Below, in pieces: positions 51,660-61,298 of a DNA stretch of 62,883 bases. A program made the position numbers and the translations under genes. This DNA is from Streptomyces silvae (GTDB lineage Bacteria; Actinomycetota; Actinomycetes; Streptomycetales; Streptomycetaceae), in contig NZ_JAERUC010000168.1 in assembly GCF_016745505.1 (NCBI RefSeq), positions 1-62,883 on the forward strand. The letters run 5' to 3'. Position 1 is the stretch's first letter, and each line of letters opens with the position of its first letter. The notes under the pieces were generated by a model. The model had not been told where the DNA came from. It ran no database searches and saw nothing but the letters and a program-made list of their open reading frames with translations.

Positions 51660-52871
51660 ATGACAGCAGTGCGTCACACCAGGCGGCGTATCACCGCGGC
51701 GCTCGCGACCGCGACGACTCTGGCGCTGGCCATCGGCGCGGGTGCGGCCTTACCCGCTCAGGCAGCCCAGCCGGAAGGCAGAGTCCTGCACGCGGGAGCG
51801 GCCGAGGCGGTGCCCGGAAGCTACATCGTCACGCTGAAGCCGACCGCGGGGTTCAAGGCGTCCGCGGCCGACGGCAAGCAACTGATAGCCGGCTACGGCG
51901 GCCGGATCAGCCGCACGTACACCGCGGCGCTGAACGGCTACGCGGCCACGCTCAGCAGCACCGAGGCCAGGCGCCTCGCCGCCGACCCGGCGGTCGCCTC
52001 GGTCGAGCAGGACCAGAAGGTCCACTCGACCGCCACCCAGTCCAACGCCCCCTGGGGCCTGGACCGGATCGACCAGACGAACATCCCGCTGAGCGACACG
52101 TACACCTACCCGGACTCCGGGGGCAGCGGCACCACCGTCTACGTCCTCGACACCGGCGTGCGTATCACCCACCAGGAGATCAGCGGGCGGGCCTCGTACG
52201 GCTACGACTTCGTCGACAACGACGCCACCGCCCAGGACGGCGCCGGCCACGGCACGCACGTCGCCACCACCGTCGCCGGAAGCACGTACGGCGTGGCGAA
52301 GAAGGCGAAGATCGTCGCCGTGCGCGTCCTCGGCAACGACGGTTCCGGCACCACGGCCGGAGTCATCGCCGGGGTCGACTGGATCACGGCCAACCATGTC
52401 GCCTCCTCCGTCGCCAACGTGTCGCTCGGCGGCGGTGCCAGCACCACGCTGGACAACGCGGTGAGCCGGTCGATCGCTTCCGGGGTCACCTACTCCATCG
52501 CGGCCGGCAACTCGGGGGCGCTCGCGTCCTCCTACTCGCCCGCCCGGGTGGCCACGGCCATCACCGTCGGCGCCACCACCGGCACGGACGCCCGCGCCAC
52601 GTACTCCAACTACGGCCCCACGGTGGACCTCTTCGCTCCGGGTTCCACCATCACCGCCGGCTGGAACACCTCGGACAGCGCCACCTACACCGGTAACGGC
52701 ACCTCCTTCGCGGCCCCGCACGTCTCCGGCGCCGCCGCGGTCTACCTGACCGACCACCCGGGCGCCTCCCCGGCGGCGGTGGCTTCGGCACTCGTGAACG
52801 GCGCGACCTCCAACGTCCTCACGGGCGTCGGAACCGGCTCCCCCAACAAGCTCCTCAAGCTCGTCCCGTAA
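51660..52871 (+). CDS. Secreted S8 family serine protease (subtilase)
   Basis: A 403-residue prepro-subtilisin. The signal peptide (RHTRRRITAALATATTLALA, then AQA) is followed by an inhibitor I9 prodomain (about residues 50-120). The mature enzyme has the triad Asp164 (VLDTGVRITH), His197 (GHGTHVATT) and Ser349 (GTSFAAPHVSG). It should be exported by the Sec or Tat route and self-process. ATG 51660 has GAGGAG eight bases upstream. A strong terminator follows. Confidence 0.96.
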   Translation: MTAVRHTRRRITAALATATTLALAIGAGAALPAQAAQPEGRVLHAGAAEAVPGSYIVTLKPTAGFKASAADGKQLIAGYGGRISRTYTAALNGYAATLSSTEARRLAADPAVASVEQDQKVHSTATQSNAPWGLDRIDQTNIPLSDTYTYPDSGGSGTTVYVLDTGVRITHQEISGRASYGYDFVDNDATAQDGAGHGTHVATTVAGSTYGVAKKAKIVAVRVLGNDGSGTTAGVIAGVDWITANHVASSVANVSLGGGASTTLDNAVSRSIASGVTYSIAAGNSGALASSYSPARVATAITVGATTGTDARATYSNYGPTVDLFAPGSTITAGWNTSDSATYTGNGTSFAAPHVSGAAAVYLTDHPGASPAAVASALVNGATSNVLTGVGTGSPNKLLKLVP

Positions 52872-52886
52872 CCACCTGACGGCCGG

Positions 52887-52920
52887 GGGCGCGTACGGGG
52901 CAGGCAGCCCGTACGCGCCC
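52887..52920 (+). terminator. Terminator after the subtilase gene
   Basis: GGGCGCGTACGGG and CCCGTACGCGCCC pair perfectly over 13 bp with an eight-base loop, followed by TTCGTCGT. It begins 16 bases after the protease stop. Confidence 0.85.
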
Positions 52921-53094
52921 TTCGTCGTGCCGCGCCCCGGCGGACCTCTCCCCGTCCCGGGCCGGTTGACCTAGGCTTCCCATGTCCGCTGTCACACAGG
53001 CGAGTTGGACGCACCCGCGCCGGGGCCCGCTTCGGTGAACGCCACAGGGCGCGGTGTGTTCCGTAACCCGTTCGCCCTTCGGTCTGGAGCCCTG

Positions 53095-54345
53095 TTGAAC
53101 TCGTCCCCGGCCACCTCCGCACCCGGCGACCCGCACCGCATGGATCCGTCCGGCGGCTGCCCGCACGCGTCCAACGCCCGTCTGCTGGACCGGGGCGCCG
53201 TGACCGCGGTGATCCTGCCCGGCGAGGTGGAGGGCATGGCGGTCCTGGGGCATGACGCCCTCAAGGAGTTCCTGGCCCATCCCGATGTCGCCAAGGACGC
53301 GCGGCACTTCGCTGCGCTCCAGGAGGGTGCGATCGCCGACGGCTGGCCGCTGAAGACGTTCGCCACGGTGCAGGGGATGACCACCGCCGACGGGGCGGAC
53401 CACCGGCGGCTGCGGTCCCTGGTGAGCAAGGCGTTCACCACGCGCCGGGTGGAGGAACTCCGGCCGCGCGTCGCGGCGTTGACGGCCTCGCTCCTGGACG
53501 GTCTGGACCGGGCCGCCGACGCGGGCGGCGGTGTCGCCGATCTGCGTACGCACTTCGCGCTGCCACTGCCCATGGGGGTCATCTGCGAACTCCTGGGCGT
53601 CGGAGCGGAGCACCACGACCGGCTGCACCACCTGTCCAACCGCATCGTCGCCACCGACATCGCCCCCGCGGAGGCCGTGGCCGCCAACCGGGAGATGGTG
53701 GAGGTGCTGAGCGCGGCCGCCGCGGCCCGCATGGAGAATCCGGGGGACGACCTCATCAGCGCGCTGATCGCCGCCAGGGAGGCGGACGGTGACCGGCTCG
53801 GTCCGCACGAGCTGATCGGCACCCTGATGCTCATGGTCATCGCCGGGCACGAGACCACGCTCAATCTGATCACCAACGCCGTACGCGCCCTGTGCACCCA
53901 CCGGGATCAGCTCGACCTGGTCCTGTCGGGGCGGGCGAGCTGGGCGGACGTCGTGGAGGAGACGCTGCGCTGGGACAGCCCCGTCAGCTACTTCCCGTTC
54001 CGCTACCCCACCCGCGACCTGACGCTCGACGGCACCGTGATCCCCAAGGGCACTCCGGTGCTGGCCGGTTACTCGGCGGCGGGCCGCGACGAGAAGGCCC
54101 ACGGTCCGGACGCCGGCCGCTTCGACGTCACCCGGGGCGGCGGCGCCCGGCACCTCTCCCTCGGCCATGGTGCCCACTACTGCCTGGGGGCGCCGCTGGC
54201 CCGGATGGAGAGCACGGTCGCGCTCGCCCAGCTCTTCGCGCGCCACCCCCGGCTCGATCTCGCCGTACCGGAGGCCGAACTGCCGCGGCACGCGTCGTTC
54301 GTGGGCAACAGCGTGCGAGCCCTGCCGGTGCGCCTGCACGGCTGA
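53095..54345 (+). CDS. Cytochrome P450
   Basis: A soluble bacterial P450 of about 416 residues. The oxygen-binding I helix reads MVIAGHETTLNLITNAVRAL, the K helix EETLR has the E-x-x-R pair, and the heme loop LSLGHGAHYCLGAPLARME carries the axial Cys363. In the heme loop the usual Phe is Leu (LGHGAHYC). No ferredoxin or biosynthetic genes are adjacent, so the substrate is unknown. TTG 53095 is preferred because GGAG lies five bases upstream; the frame is open to 53005. Confidence 0.93.
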   Translation: MNSSPATSAPGDPHRMDPSGGCPHASNARLLDRGAVTAVILPGEVEGMAVLGHDALKEFLAHPDVAKDARHFAALQEGAIADGWPLKTFATVQGMTTADGADHRRLRSLVSKAFTTRRVEELRPRVAALTASLLDGLDRAADAGGGVADLRTHFALPLPMGVICELLGVGAEHHDRLHHLSNRIVATDIAPAEAVAANREMVEVLSAAAAARMENPGDDLISALIAAREADGDRLGPHELIGTLMLMVIAGHETTLNLITNAVRALCTHRDQLDLVLSGRASWADVVEETLRWDSPVSYFPFRYPTRDLTLDGTVIPKGTPVLAGYSAAGRDEKAHGPDAGRFDVTRGGGARHLSLGHGAHYCLGAPLARMESTVALAQLFARHPRLDLAVPEAELPRHASFVGNSVRALPVRLHG

Positions 54346-54489
54346 GCGAACCCCGGGCGAGGGCGGTCCCGCGCACGGCCCGTACGGACGGCCTCGGCCC
54401 GCTCATGAACGCACGGCCGTGCTGATCCGTACCCTCACCCGACGTCGTCCTCATCCGGCGTCTCGTACTCCGACGAAGGGACAGCGGGC

Positions 54490-54942
54490 ATGAGCGCAGC
54501 GCAGGAGATCCAGGTCCACGTGGGGCGTCGTGCCGTGGTCGCGGCCGGTGCGACGGGTCTCGCCGTCGTCCTCACCGCGTGCGGCGGCGGGTCGAAGGAC
54601 TCCGGGGGTTCGGACACGGTCGAACCGGCCGGGGAGGGAAACGGCGGGAAGGGTGGCGCGCCCCTGGCCGCGACGGCCGACATCCCGGAGGGCGGCGGAG
54701 TGGTCTTCGCGGACCAGGGGGTGGTGGTGACCCAGCCGCAGGCCGGTGAGTTCAAGGCGTTCTCGTCGGAGTGCACCCATCAGGGCTGCGCGGTGAAGGG
54801 GGTCGCCGAGGGTGTCATCACCTGCCCGTGCCACAACAGCATGTTCGACGCGGCGACCGGAGAGGTGAGGGGCGGTCCTGCGACCACACCGCTGCCGGAG
54901 AAGCAGATCCGGGTGGAGGGCGGCTCCATCACGCTGGCCTGA
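54490..54942 (+). CDS. Rieske [2Fe-2S] lipoprotein/Tat protein
   Basis: A 150-residue Rieske domain protein. Ligands are Cys95-x-His97 (SECTHQGC) and Cys112-x2-His115 (CPCHNS), with Cys100 and Cys114 placed for the stabilising disulfide, as in cytochrome bc1/b6f Rieske proteins. The N-terminus has a twin-arginine-like VGRRAVVAAGATG and a lipobox LTAC, so export by Tat and lipid anchoring are likely. It is preceded by GAAGGGACAG. The electron partner is unknown; the upstream P450 is not an obvious one. Confidence 0.93.
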   Translation: MSAAQEIQVHVGRRAVVAAGATGLAVVLTACGGGSKDSGGSDTVEPAGEGNGGKGGAPLAATADIPEGGGVVFADQGVVVTQPQAGEFKAFSSECTHQGCAVKGVAEGVITCPCHNSMFDAATGEVRGGPATTPLPEKQIRVEGGSITLA

Positions 54943-54966
54943 GGGGACGGGCCGGGCGGGGCGGGC

Positions 54967-55881
54967 TCAGGAGACCGGTGCGTGCAGGGCTCGGCCGGCG
55001 GCCCGCAGGGCCTGCACGGCGGCCCGGATCGACGGCCTCCGGTCCGCGTCGGCGCGCCACACCGCGTGGACGTGGCGTCGCATCGGCTGCCGTACGGGCA
55101 CCAGGCTCACTCCGTCCGGCACCGGCCCCCTCCCCAGTCGTGGCGCCACGCAGACGCCGAACCCTGCCGCGATCAAGGCGAGTTGGGTATGGTGCTCACC
55201 GGCCAGGTGCGCGATGCGGGGCTCGATGCCCTTGGACCGCAGGGTGAACATCAGCCAGTCGTAACAGAATTCCCCCTCCGGCCAGGACACCCAGTCGTCG
55301 TCGGCGAAGTCCTCGATGTCCACCTCCGTCCGGCCGGCGAGCGGATGACCGGCGGGCATGGCGATGTCCGGCGCGTCGTCGAGGAGTTCCGCCTTGGCCA
55401 GACCTCCGGGGACCGGCAGCCGCTTGTTGCTCCAGTCGAGCACCACGGCGAGGTCGGCGTCGCCCCTGAGCACCGCACGGATTCCGCTCTCCGGCTCCAA
55501 CTCGGTCGTACGGAGCCTGAGTTCGGGGTGGTCCGCGCGGAGCGAGGTGAGGGCGGCGGGGAACAGCCCCCGGGCGGCCGTCGGGAAGGCCGCGAGCCGG
55601 ACCTCGCCGACCACCTGCCCCCGCTGGGCCTCGATGTCGGACTGCGCGACCTCCACCTGCGAGAGGATCTTCGCGGCGTGGTCCGCGAGCAGCCGGCCCG
55701 CGTCGGTGAGGCGGATGCCCCGCCCGTTCTTGGCCAGGAGCTGCTGCCCCACCTCGCGCTCCAGTTTGGCCATCTGCTGGGAGACGGCCGAGGTGGTGAC
55801 GTGCAGGCCGTCGGCCGCGCCGCTCACGGACCCGTGCCGGGCCAGGGCATCCAGCGTCCGCAGCCGCTCCAGATTCAACAT
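54967..55881 (-). CDS. LysR family transcriptional regulator
   Basis: A 304-residue LysR regulator (NLERLRTLDALARHGSVSGA, DGLHVTTSAVSQQMAKLERE). The effector domain follows. It is divergent from an EamA exporter with a 73-base gap, the common arrangement for a LysR controlling an exporter. No perfect ATAC-type palindrome is visible in the gap. Confidence 0.93.
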   Translation of the reverse strand: MLNLERLRTLDALARHGSVSGAADGLHVTTSAVSQQMAKLEREVGQQLLAKNGRGIRLTDAGRLLADHAAKILSQVEVAQSDIEAQRGQVVGEVRLAAFPTAARGLFPAALTSLRADHPELRLRTTELEPESGIRAVLRGDADLAVVLDWSNKRLPVPGGLAKAELLDDAPDIAMPAGHPLAGRTEVDIEDFADDDWVSWPEGEFCYDWLMFTLRSKGIEPRIAHLAGEHHTQLALIAAGFGVCVAPRLGRGPVPDGVSLVPVRQPMRRHVHAVWRADADRRPSIRAAVQALRAAGRALHAPVS

Positions 55882-55954
55882 GTAAGCGATGCTACGTCAA
55901 GCAGCCAACAAAGTCTCACTTGCCCTACGCGGTCCCGCTCGGCATGGTGGTCGC

Positions 55955-57016
55955 ATGAGCACACCCCCAGCACCGGCAGCACCCGCCGCGCCCGTCGCAC
56001 CCGTCGCACCCGCCGCACCCGCCGCACCCGCCGCACCCGGAACCCGGCTTCCCTCCGTCACGCCCGCACCCGCTCCCCCGACGCGGCGGCCGGCCCTGGA
56101 CTGGCGCGTCCGCTTCGCGGCGCTGTCGCTCATCTGGGGGTTCAGCTTCCTTCTGATCAAGGTCGGCACCGACGGATACGCCCCGTTCCAGGTGACCTTC
56201 GGGAGGCTCCTGTCCGGCACGGCGGTCCTCGCCGTCGCGATGGCCGTGCGCCGCGATCGGCTGCCGCGCTCCGGGCGGACCTGGGGCCATCTCTTCGTGG
56301 CTGCGTTCTTCCTCAACGCGCTGCCGTTCTCGCTCTTCGCGTACGCCGAGCTGACGATCCCGTCCACGCTCGCCGGGATCTGCAACGCGACCTCACCCCT
56401 GTGGGGCATGGCGCTCTCCCTGGTCGCGCTCTCCGAGGACCGCCCCACCCGCCGTCGTGTCGCGGGGCTCGGCCTGGGGTTCATCGGCGTACTGACCGTG
56501 CTGGGTGCCTGGCAGGGCTTCTCGGGGCTGGACGTGACCGGCACGGCGATGGCCCTGCTCGCCTCGCTCAGCTACCCGGTCGGCTGGATCTACGTCCGCC
56601 GCACGCTGGCGGGCACGGGATCGTCCACCCTGGCACTGACCGGCAGCCAGCTCTTCCTGGGGACGGTGCAACTGGCCGTAATCCTGCCCGTGTTCACCTC
56701 GGTCCCGGCCAACGTCCCCCTGCTGCCCACACTCGCCGTGGTCGCTCTGGGGGCGCTCGGCACGGGGCTCGCCGTCCTCCTCCAGTACGGCCTCGTCCAG
56801 GAGGTCGGCCCCACGACGGCGCAGATGGTCACCTACTTCATCCCGGTGATCGCCACGACCGCCGGAGTGACCCTGCTCGGCGAGGAGTTGAGCTGGAACA
56901 CCCCGGTGGGCGCGCTGATCGTCCTCGCGGGCGCCGCCCTCACCCAGAGCCGGGCGCGGAGCTCCTCCAGCACCCCTCGCCGCGCCTTCCTCACGAGGCC
57001 CCTCAGCCGTAACTGA
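55955..57016 (+). CDS. EamA/DMT family exporter with Ala-Pro N-terminal tail
   Basis: A 353-residue transporter with two EamA repeats (WRVRFAALSLIWGFSFLLIK; second repeat near GLDVTGTAMALLASLSYPVG). The first 45 residues are an unusual cytoplasmic APAAPVAPVAPAAP low-complexity tail encoded by short GCACCCGCC-type repeats. The exporter's substrate is unknown; the divergent LysR probably regulates it. The end overlaps the convergent MocR gene by 14 bases. Confidence 0.9.
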   Translation: MSTPPAPAAPAAPVAPVAPAAPAAPAAPGTRLPSVTPAPAPPTRRPALDWRVRFAALSLIWGFSFLLIKVGTDGYAPFQVTFGRLLSGTAVLAVAMAVRRDRLPRSGRTWGHLFVAAFFLNALPFSLFAYAELTIPSTLAGICNATSPLWGMALSLVALSEDRPTRRRVAGLGLGFIGVLTVLGAWQGFSGLDVTGTAMALLASLSYPVGWIYVRRTLAGTGSSTLALTGSQLFLGTVQLAVILPVFTSVPANVPLLPTLAVVALGALGTGLAVLLQYGLVQEVGPTTAQMVTYFIPVIATTAGVTLLGEELSWNTPVGALIVLAGAALTQSRARSSSSTPRRAFLTRPLSRN

Positions 57017-58340
57017 CCGGCCGGGCGGGCGGCACCGCAGCCGCCACCGCGTCGGCCAGCGGCCCGATGTCGGCGGCGGACAGCGTCGAGACGGTCAGCC
57101 GCACCCCCTGCGGCGAGGCCATCCGGAACCGCGCCCCGGGGGCCACGGCCCAGCCCGAGTGCAGCAGCCTGGTCACCGCACCGGTCTCGTCGTCCACGGG
57201 CACCCACACGTTCATCCCGGTCCGCCCGTACGCCGTGATCCCCCGCTCGCCCAGCGCCCGTACGAGCGCGTCCCGGCGCTCCCCGTAGGCGCGGGAGACC
57301 GCCGCGGTGTCGACGGCGCCCGTCTCCCACAGGTGGGCCACGGTCCACTGGAGCAGTCCGCTGACCCAGCCGGGGCCCAGCCGTTGGCGTCCGGTCACCC
57401 GGTCCACGGTGAGCCCGTCGCCGGTGAGCACGGCGAGCCGGAGGTCGGGTCCGTACGCCTTGGAGACGGACCGCACGAAGGCCCAGCGCTCCGTCACACC
57501 GGCGAGGGGGTGCACGGGCAGGTCGACGATGGCGTGGCCGTGGTCGTCCTCGATCAGGAGCACCTCGGGGTACCCGGCCAGTACGGACCTGAGCTCCGCG
57601 GCGCGTCGGCCGCCGACCGTCGCACCGGTCGGATTCTGCGCCCGGTCGGTGATCACCAGGGCCCTGGCGCCCGCCCGCAGGGCTCGCTCCACCTCGCCGG
57701 GTAGCGGCCCCTCCTCGTCCAGGGCCACCGGGACGACATGCATCCCGAGCGCCGGGACGAGGTCGAGCAGCGCACCCCACCCCGGGTCCTCGACGGCCAC
57801 GGTGTCACCGGGCCTGAGGTGCGCGGCGAGCACACGCTCGATCGCGTCGAGGGACCCCGAGGCGACCACCACCGGTCCCGCGGGCACGCCGTCGGCGTCC
57901 AGGCCGGCCCGCGCGAGCCCGGCGAGCCGGGGGACCACGGCCGCGTCCCCGTAGAGGCGGGGCTCCCGGGCGTACGCCTCGGCGGCCGAGGCCAGCGCCT
58001 CCCCCAGGCTCGGCAGCAGGGCGGGGTCCGGGTTGCCGTCGCCCAGGTCCCGCACGCCCGGAGGCGCCTCCACCCGGAGCGAACCACGCGCCGTGCTCGC
58101 GGGGCGTGACCGGATCCGGCTGCCCCGCCGGCCGGCCGTCTCGATGACCCCACGCTCGCGAAGGATCCGGTAGGCAGCCGCCACGGTATTCGGATTGACA
58201 CCCAGGGACACCGCCAACTCCCGCATGGGGGGCAGCACATGGCCCGGCGCGAGATCACCCGAGGCGACACCTCGCTCCACACTCGCGGCAATCTCGGATG
58301 CACGCCGCCCACCGATCCGATACTCTCCTAGCACAAACAT
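57003..58340 (-). CDS. MocR/GntR regulator with aminotransferase domain
   Basis: A 445-residue MocR-type protein: an N-terminal GntR winged helix (ASEIAASVERGVASGDLAPG, ELAVSLGVNPNTVAAAYRIL) fused to a fold-type I aminotransferase domain. The PLP lysine is in SVSKAYGPDLRLAV near residue 293 and LIEDDHGHAI supplies the pyridine contact. It likely senses PLP or a PLP-bound amine rather than catalysing. ATG 58340 is annotated, but GTG 58334 would be a leaderless start seven bases after a CATAAT box. The divergent gene encodes a PNPOx-like protein. Confidence 0.92.
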   Translation of the reverse strand: MFVLGEYRIGGRRASEIAASVERGVASGDLAPGHVLPPMRELAVSLGVNPNTVAAAYRILRERGVIETAGRRGSRIRSRPASTARGSLRVEAPPGVRDLGDGNPDPALLPSLGEALASAAEAYAREPRLYGDAAVVPRLAGLARAGLDADGVPAGPVVVASGSLDAIERVLAAHLRPGDTVAVEDPGWGALLDLVPALGMHVVPVALDEEGPLPGEVERALRAGARALVITDRAQNPTGATVGGRRAAELRSVLAGYPEVLLIEDDHGHAIVDLPVHPLAGVTERWAFVRSVSKAYGPDLRLAVLTGDGLTVDRVTGRQRLGPGWVSGLLQWTVAHLWETGAVDTAAVSRAYGERRDALVRALGERGITAYGRTGMNVWVPVDDETGAVTRLLHSGWAVAPGARFRMASPQGVRLTVSTLSAADIGPLADAVAAAVPPARPVSYG

Positions 58341-58357
58341 GATTATGCACTAGCGCA
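58328..58357. promoter_or_regulatory. Direct repeats and CATAAT box, MocR/PNPOx promoter
   Basis: CTAGCACA (58328-58335) and CTAGCGCA (58350-58357) are direct repeats 22 bp apart, the form expected for MocR regulators. A CATAAT lies between them on the MocR strand. The gap between the two divergent genes is under 30 bases, so both promoters overlap. Confidence 0.6.
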
Positions 58358-58369
58358 ATGGAGAACGCA

Positions 58370-59065
58370 ATGCCGGACACCGCCACGCCCGACAGCACCG
58401 GCCTCCCCGAGGCCGCCTCCTACGAGCCGACGGAGCGCACGGTCCCCACCCGCGCCAAGGAACGCGCCTCGTACGACGAGGCCACGGTGCACTCGATACT
58501 CGACGCCGCCTACCTCTGCCATCTGGGCTTCGTCCGTGACGGCGCACCGGTCGTCCTCCCGACGCTCTTCGGCCGGATCGGCCGGCGGCTGTACGTCCAC
58601 GGCTCGACCGGATCGCGCCCGCTGCGCACCGCCCGCGCCTCGGATCCGGGCATCGCCGTCTGCCTGACCGTGACGCACGTGGACGGGCTGGTGCTCGCCC
58701 GCTCCGCCTTCCACCACTCGATGAACTACCGCTCCGTGGTGGTCCACGGCATCGCCACGACGGTGACCGACCCGGAGGAGCGCCGCCTCGCGCTCGACGC
58801 GATCGTCGACCAGGTCGTGCCGGGCAGGTCGAAGGACTCCCGGCCCGCCGACGCGAAGGAGCTCGCCGCGACCGCGGTGATCCGCCTGGACCTGGACGAG
58901 GTCTCCGCCAAGATCCGCACGGGCGGCCCGAACGACGACCCCGCGGACCTCTCGCTACCGTACTGGGCGGGCGTGGTCCCGGTGGCGCGGGCATACGCGG
59001 CGCCGGTGCCGTCCGACGACCTGGACCCCTCGGTCCAGGTGCCGGACTACCTCGACGCGCTCTGA
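58370..59065 (+). CDS. Pyridoxamine 5'-phosphate oxidase-like FMN protein
   Basis: A 231-residue split-barrel flavin protein. VHSILDAAYLCHLGFVRDGA, VVLPTLFGRIGRRLYVHGST and GSRPLRTARASD are typical of the PNPOx-like/Pyridox_oxase_2 group, with NYRSVVVHGIA later. It may oxidise a B6 vitamer or reduce an F420/FMN substrate. ATG 58370 has GGAGA six bases upstream, better than ATG 58358. The MocR regulator is divergent, supporting a B6-related role. Confidence 0.88.
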   Translation: MPDTATPDSTGLPEAASYEPTERTVPTRAKERASYDEATVHSILDAAYLCHLGFVRDGAPVVLPTLFGRIGRRLYVHGSTGSRPLRTARASDPGIAVCLTVTHVDGLVLARSAFHHSMNYRSVVVHGIATTVTDPEERRLALDAIVDQVVPGRSKDSRPADAKELAATAVIRLDLDEVSAKIRTGGPNDDPADLSLPYWAGVVPVARAYAAPVPSDDLDPSVQVPDYLDAL

Positions 59066-59079
59066 CGCGGCCCCTCGGA

Positions 59080-60036
59080 TCAGGCCGGTACGGCGGCCCG
59101 GCGGCGGGCCGCCGCCGCGCCGCGCGTCTCGGCGAGGGCCAGCCCCGCCACTGCGGTCAGCAGGAGCAGCGTGCCGACGACCGTGGCCGCAGTGAGCCGC
59201 TCCCGCAGGACGGTCACCGCGATGACCGCGGCGCTCACCGGTTCGAGGAGCATGATCACGGACACGGTCGCCGAGCGGACCACCGCGGCGCCCGCGAAGT
59301 ACAGCGCGTAGGCGAGCGCGGTCGGCACCGCCGCCACGTAGACGAGCAGCCACAGGACATGGCCCGTCTCGACGGTGTGCGGGACGAGGCCCTCGGCCGC
59401 CGCCATGGGCAGCAGCCCCACGGCGCCGATGCCGAAGGCCCACGCGCTGGTGGAGAGGGAGTCGCCCGCCGTGCCGTCCCGGCCGAGCCACCGCGTCAGC
59501 AGCGTGATCGCCGCGTACCCCGCAGCGGACAGGACGGCCAACAGCAGTCCGGCGGGCCGCACTTCGGCCGGCTCACCGCCGAGCACCAGCACGGCCAGGC
59601 CGACGAGTGCACCGGTCACGGCCGCGAGCCCGCCGGCTCCCAGCCGCTCCCCCATGGTCAGCCGCGCGCCGACCGCGATGAGGACGGGCCCCGCGCCCAG
59701 CGTGACGACGGTCCCGACGGCCAGCCCGGTCGCCTCGACCGCAGCGAAGTACGCGCTCTGGAAGACGGTGAGTCCGATGCCGGTCCCCAGGACGCGCACC
59801 AGCCGCCGGCGGCGCGGCTCGGCGGCGGTACGCGGGCGCCGGGGGCGCAGGGCGAGCGCCCCGGCCAGCAGGACGAGGCCGCCCGCGCAGCGCCAGAACG
59901 ACAGGGCGAGAGGGCCGAGATCGCTGATGCGGAAGAGCAGGGAGGCGGCGGCGCCCGCCGTACCCCAGGCAAGGCCCGCGACGACGAGGTAGAGAAGGCT
60001 CCGCCCGACGGACAGGCCGGTGACAGAAGAGGACAC
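59080..60036 (-). CDS. EamA/DMT family exporter
   Basis: A 318-residue transporter with two EamA repeats (LLYLVVAGLAWGTAGAAASL; second repeat RPAGLLLAVLSAAGYAAITL) and a polyarginine cytoplasmic loop after the second helix. The substrate is unknown. It is preceded on the same strand by another EamA gene with a 160-base gap, so the two may be related by duplication rather than share an operon. Confidence 0.9.
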   Translation of the reverse strand: MSSSVTGLSVGRSLLYLVVAGLAWGTAGAAASLLFRISDLGPLALSFWRCAGGLVLLAGALALRPRRPRTAAEPRRRRLVRVLGTGIGLTVFQSAYFAAVEATGLAVGTVVTLGAGPVLIAVGARLTMGERLGAGGLAAVTGALVGLAVLVLGGEPAEVRPAGLLLAVLSAAGYAAITLLTRWLGRDGTAGDSLSTSAWAFGIGAVGLLPMAAAEGLVPHTVETGHVLWLLVYVAAVPTALAYALYFAGAAVVRSATVSVIMLLEPVSAAVIAVTVLRERLTAATVVGTLLLLTAVAGLALAETRGAAAARRRAAVPA

Positions 60037-60196
60037 GTGACTCTCCGGAAAAGAAGAAGGGATGGTGGTCGCTCGGCTCCGCGCGCGGGCAGCGACGAAC
60101 CGCTCGGGGCGTACCCGAGCCCGGTCTTCGTCCGGAGTGGCCGCCTCGCGCTAGGCGGCGGGAGGCGGAAGTACGGTCTGCGGCATGACCGGCACC

Positions 60197-61231
60197 TTAC
60201 GGCGCGGCCGGAGGCCGGAACAACTCACTTCCGGTGTCCGCCGCCTCGTGCGCCTCCGCCGTCCCCGCGACCGGCACGCCCGGGCCGGACGCCACCGGCC
60301 CCGAGGGCGGCTTGGGCGCGGACGACTGCGCGATCAGGGCGCCGAGCAGCACGACCCCGCCGCCCACGAGCTGCGGCGCGGAGAGGTGCTCCCCCAGCAG
60401 CACCCAGGCGAGCACGGTCGCGATGACCGCCTCGAGACAGGCGACGACGCCCGCTACCTGGGGCGAGAGCAGCCGCACCGACACCACACCGGTGGCGTAG
60501 GCCAGCACGGTGGCGAGCAGCACGATCCAGCCGAGCAGCAGCCAGGCGGGGACGTCGTGCCCGTCCATCTCCGCGCTCCCGCCGAGGACCCCCCAGTCCA
60601 TGGCCCAGGGCCCGGCCACCACGGTGAGTACGGCGGCCCCCGCCAGCAGTCCGTACGCGATCACGCCCACGGGGTGGGGAGGTTCGGCGTCCGCCGTGTG
60701 GCCGTGGCCGGAGCCCTGGTCCGACAGGACGAAGTAGCCCACCTGGCAGCACGCAGCCCCGAGGGCGAGCAGCAGGCCGAACGCGTCGAAGCTCAGGCCC
60801 GCCCACACCTCGACGACGCAGGCGAGTCCGCCGACCGCCAGCACGACACCGGCCATGGCGGCACGGGTGACGGGCCGGCGCTGCACGAACCGCACCCAGC
60901 CGAGGACGAGCGCGGGCGCCAGGTATTCGATGAGGAGGGCGACACCGACCGGGATGCGCGAGAGCGAGGCGAAGTAGAAGGCCTGCACCCCGGCCACGGC
61001 GAACAGCCCGAAGCCGGCCAGCAGGACGGGCCGTTCCCGCACCAGGTTCCGGTGCCGCCAGGCGACCGGCAGCATGACGAGCGCGGCGCCGGTCACCCGC
61101 AGCCACACCACGTGCAGCGGGTCGAGCCCCGCCTCGATCAGCGGCTTGGCCGCCACCCCTGAACCACCGAATGCGAAGGCCGAGGCAAGGGCCAGACCCA
61201 GACCGGCACTTCTCCCCTGAGTCGCGTGCAT
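60197..61231 (-). CDS. EamA/DMT family exporter
   Basis: A 344-residue exporter of the RhtA/YddG branch (LGLALASAFAFGGSGVAAKP; FYFASLSRIPVGVALLIEYL; YATGVVSVRLLSPQVAGVVA). The last ~45 residues form a disordered cytoplasmic tail. ATG 61231 has no strong ribosome site; the longer frame upstream is antisense. It is downstream of the Clp-N gene on the same strand. Confidence 0.9.
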   Translation of the reverse strand: MHATQGRSAGLGLALASAFAFGGSGVAAKPLIEAGLDPLHVVWLRVTGAALVMLPVAWRHRNLVRERPVLLAGFGLFAVAGVQAFYFASLSRIPVGVALLIEYLAPALVLGWVRFVQRRPVTRAAMAGVVLAVGGLACVVEVWAGLSFDAFGLLLALGAACCQVGYFVLSDQGSGHGHTADAEPPHPVGVIAYGLLAGAAVLTVVAGPWAMDWGVLGGSAEMDGHDVPAWLLLGWIVLLATVLAYATGVVSVRLLSPQVAGVVACLEAVIATVLAWVLLGEHLSAPQLVGGGVVLLGALIAQSSAPKPPSGPVASGPGVPVAGTAEAHEAADTGSELFRPPAAP

Positions 61232-61298
61232 CGGCACATCATGGCAGCAGGCGTCAGCAGCGTCACCCCTGTCGCACCTGACCGTTGCGTGTTCATGA

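Noticed and set aside
54490..54942. Rieske protein as electron donor to the upstream P450
   Set aside because: The Rieske protein appears exported and lipid-anchored while the P450 is cytoplasmic, so a direct partnership is unlikely.
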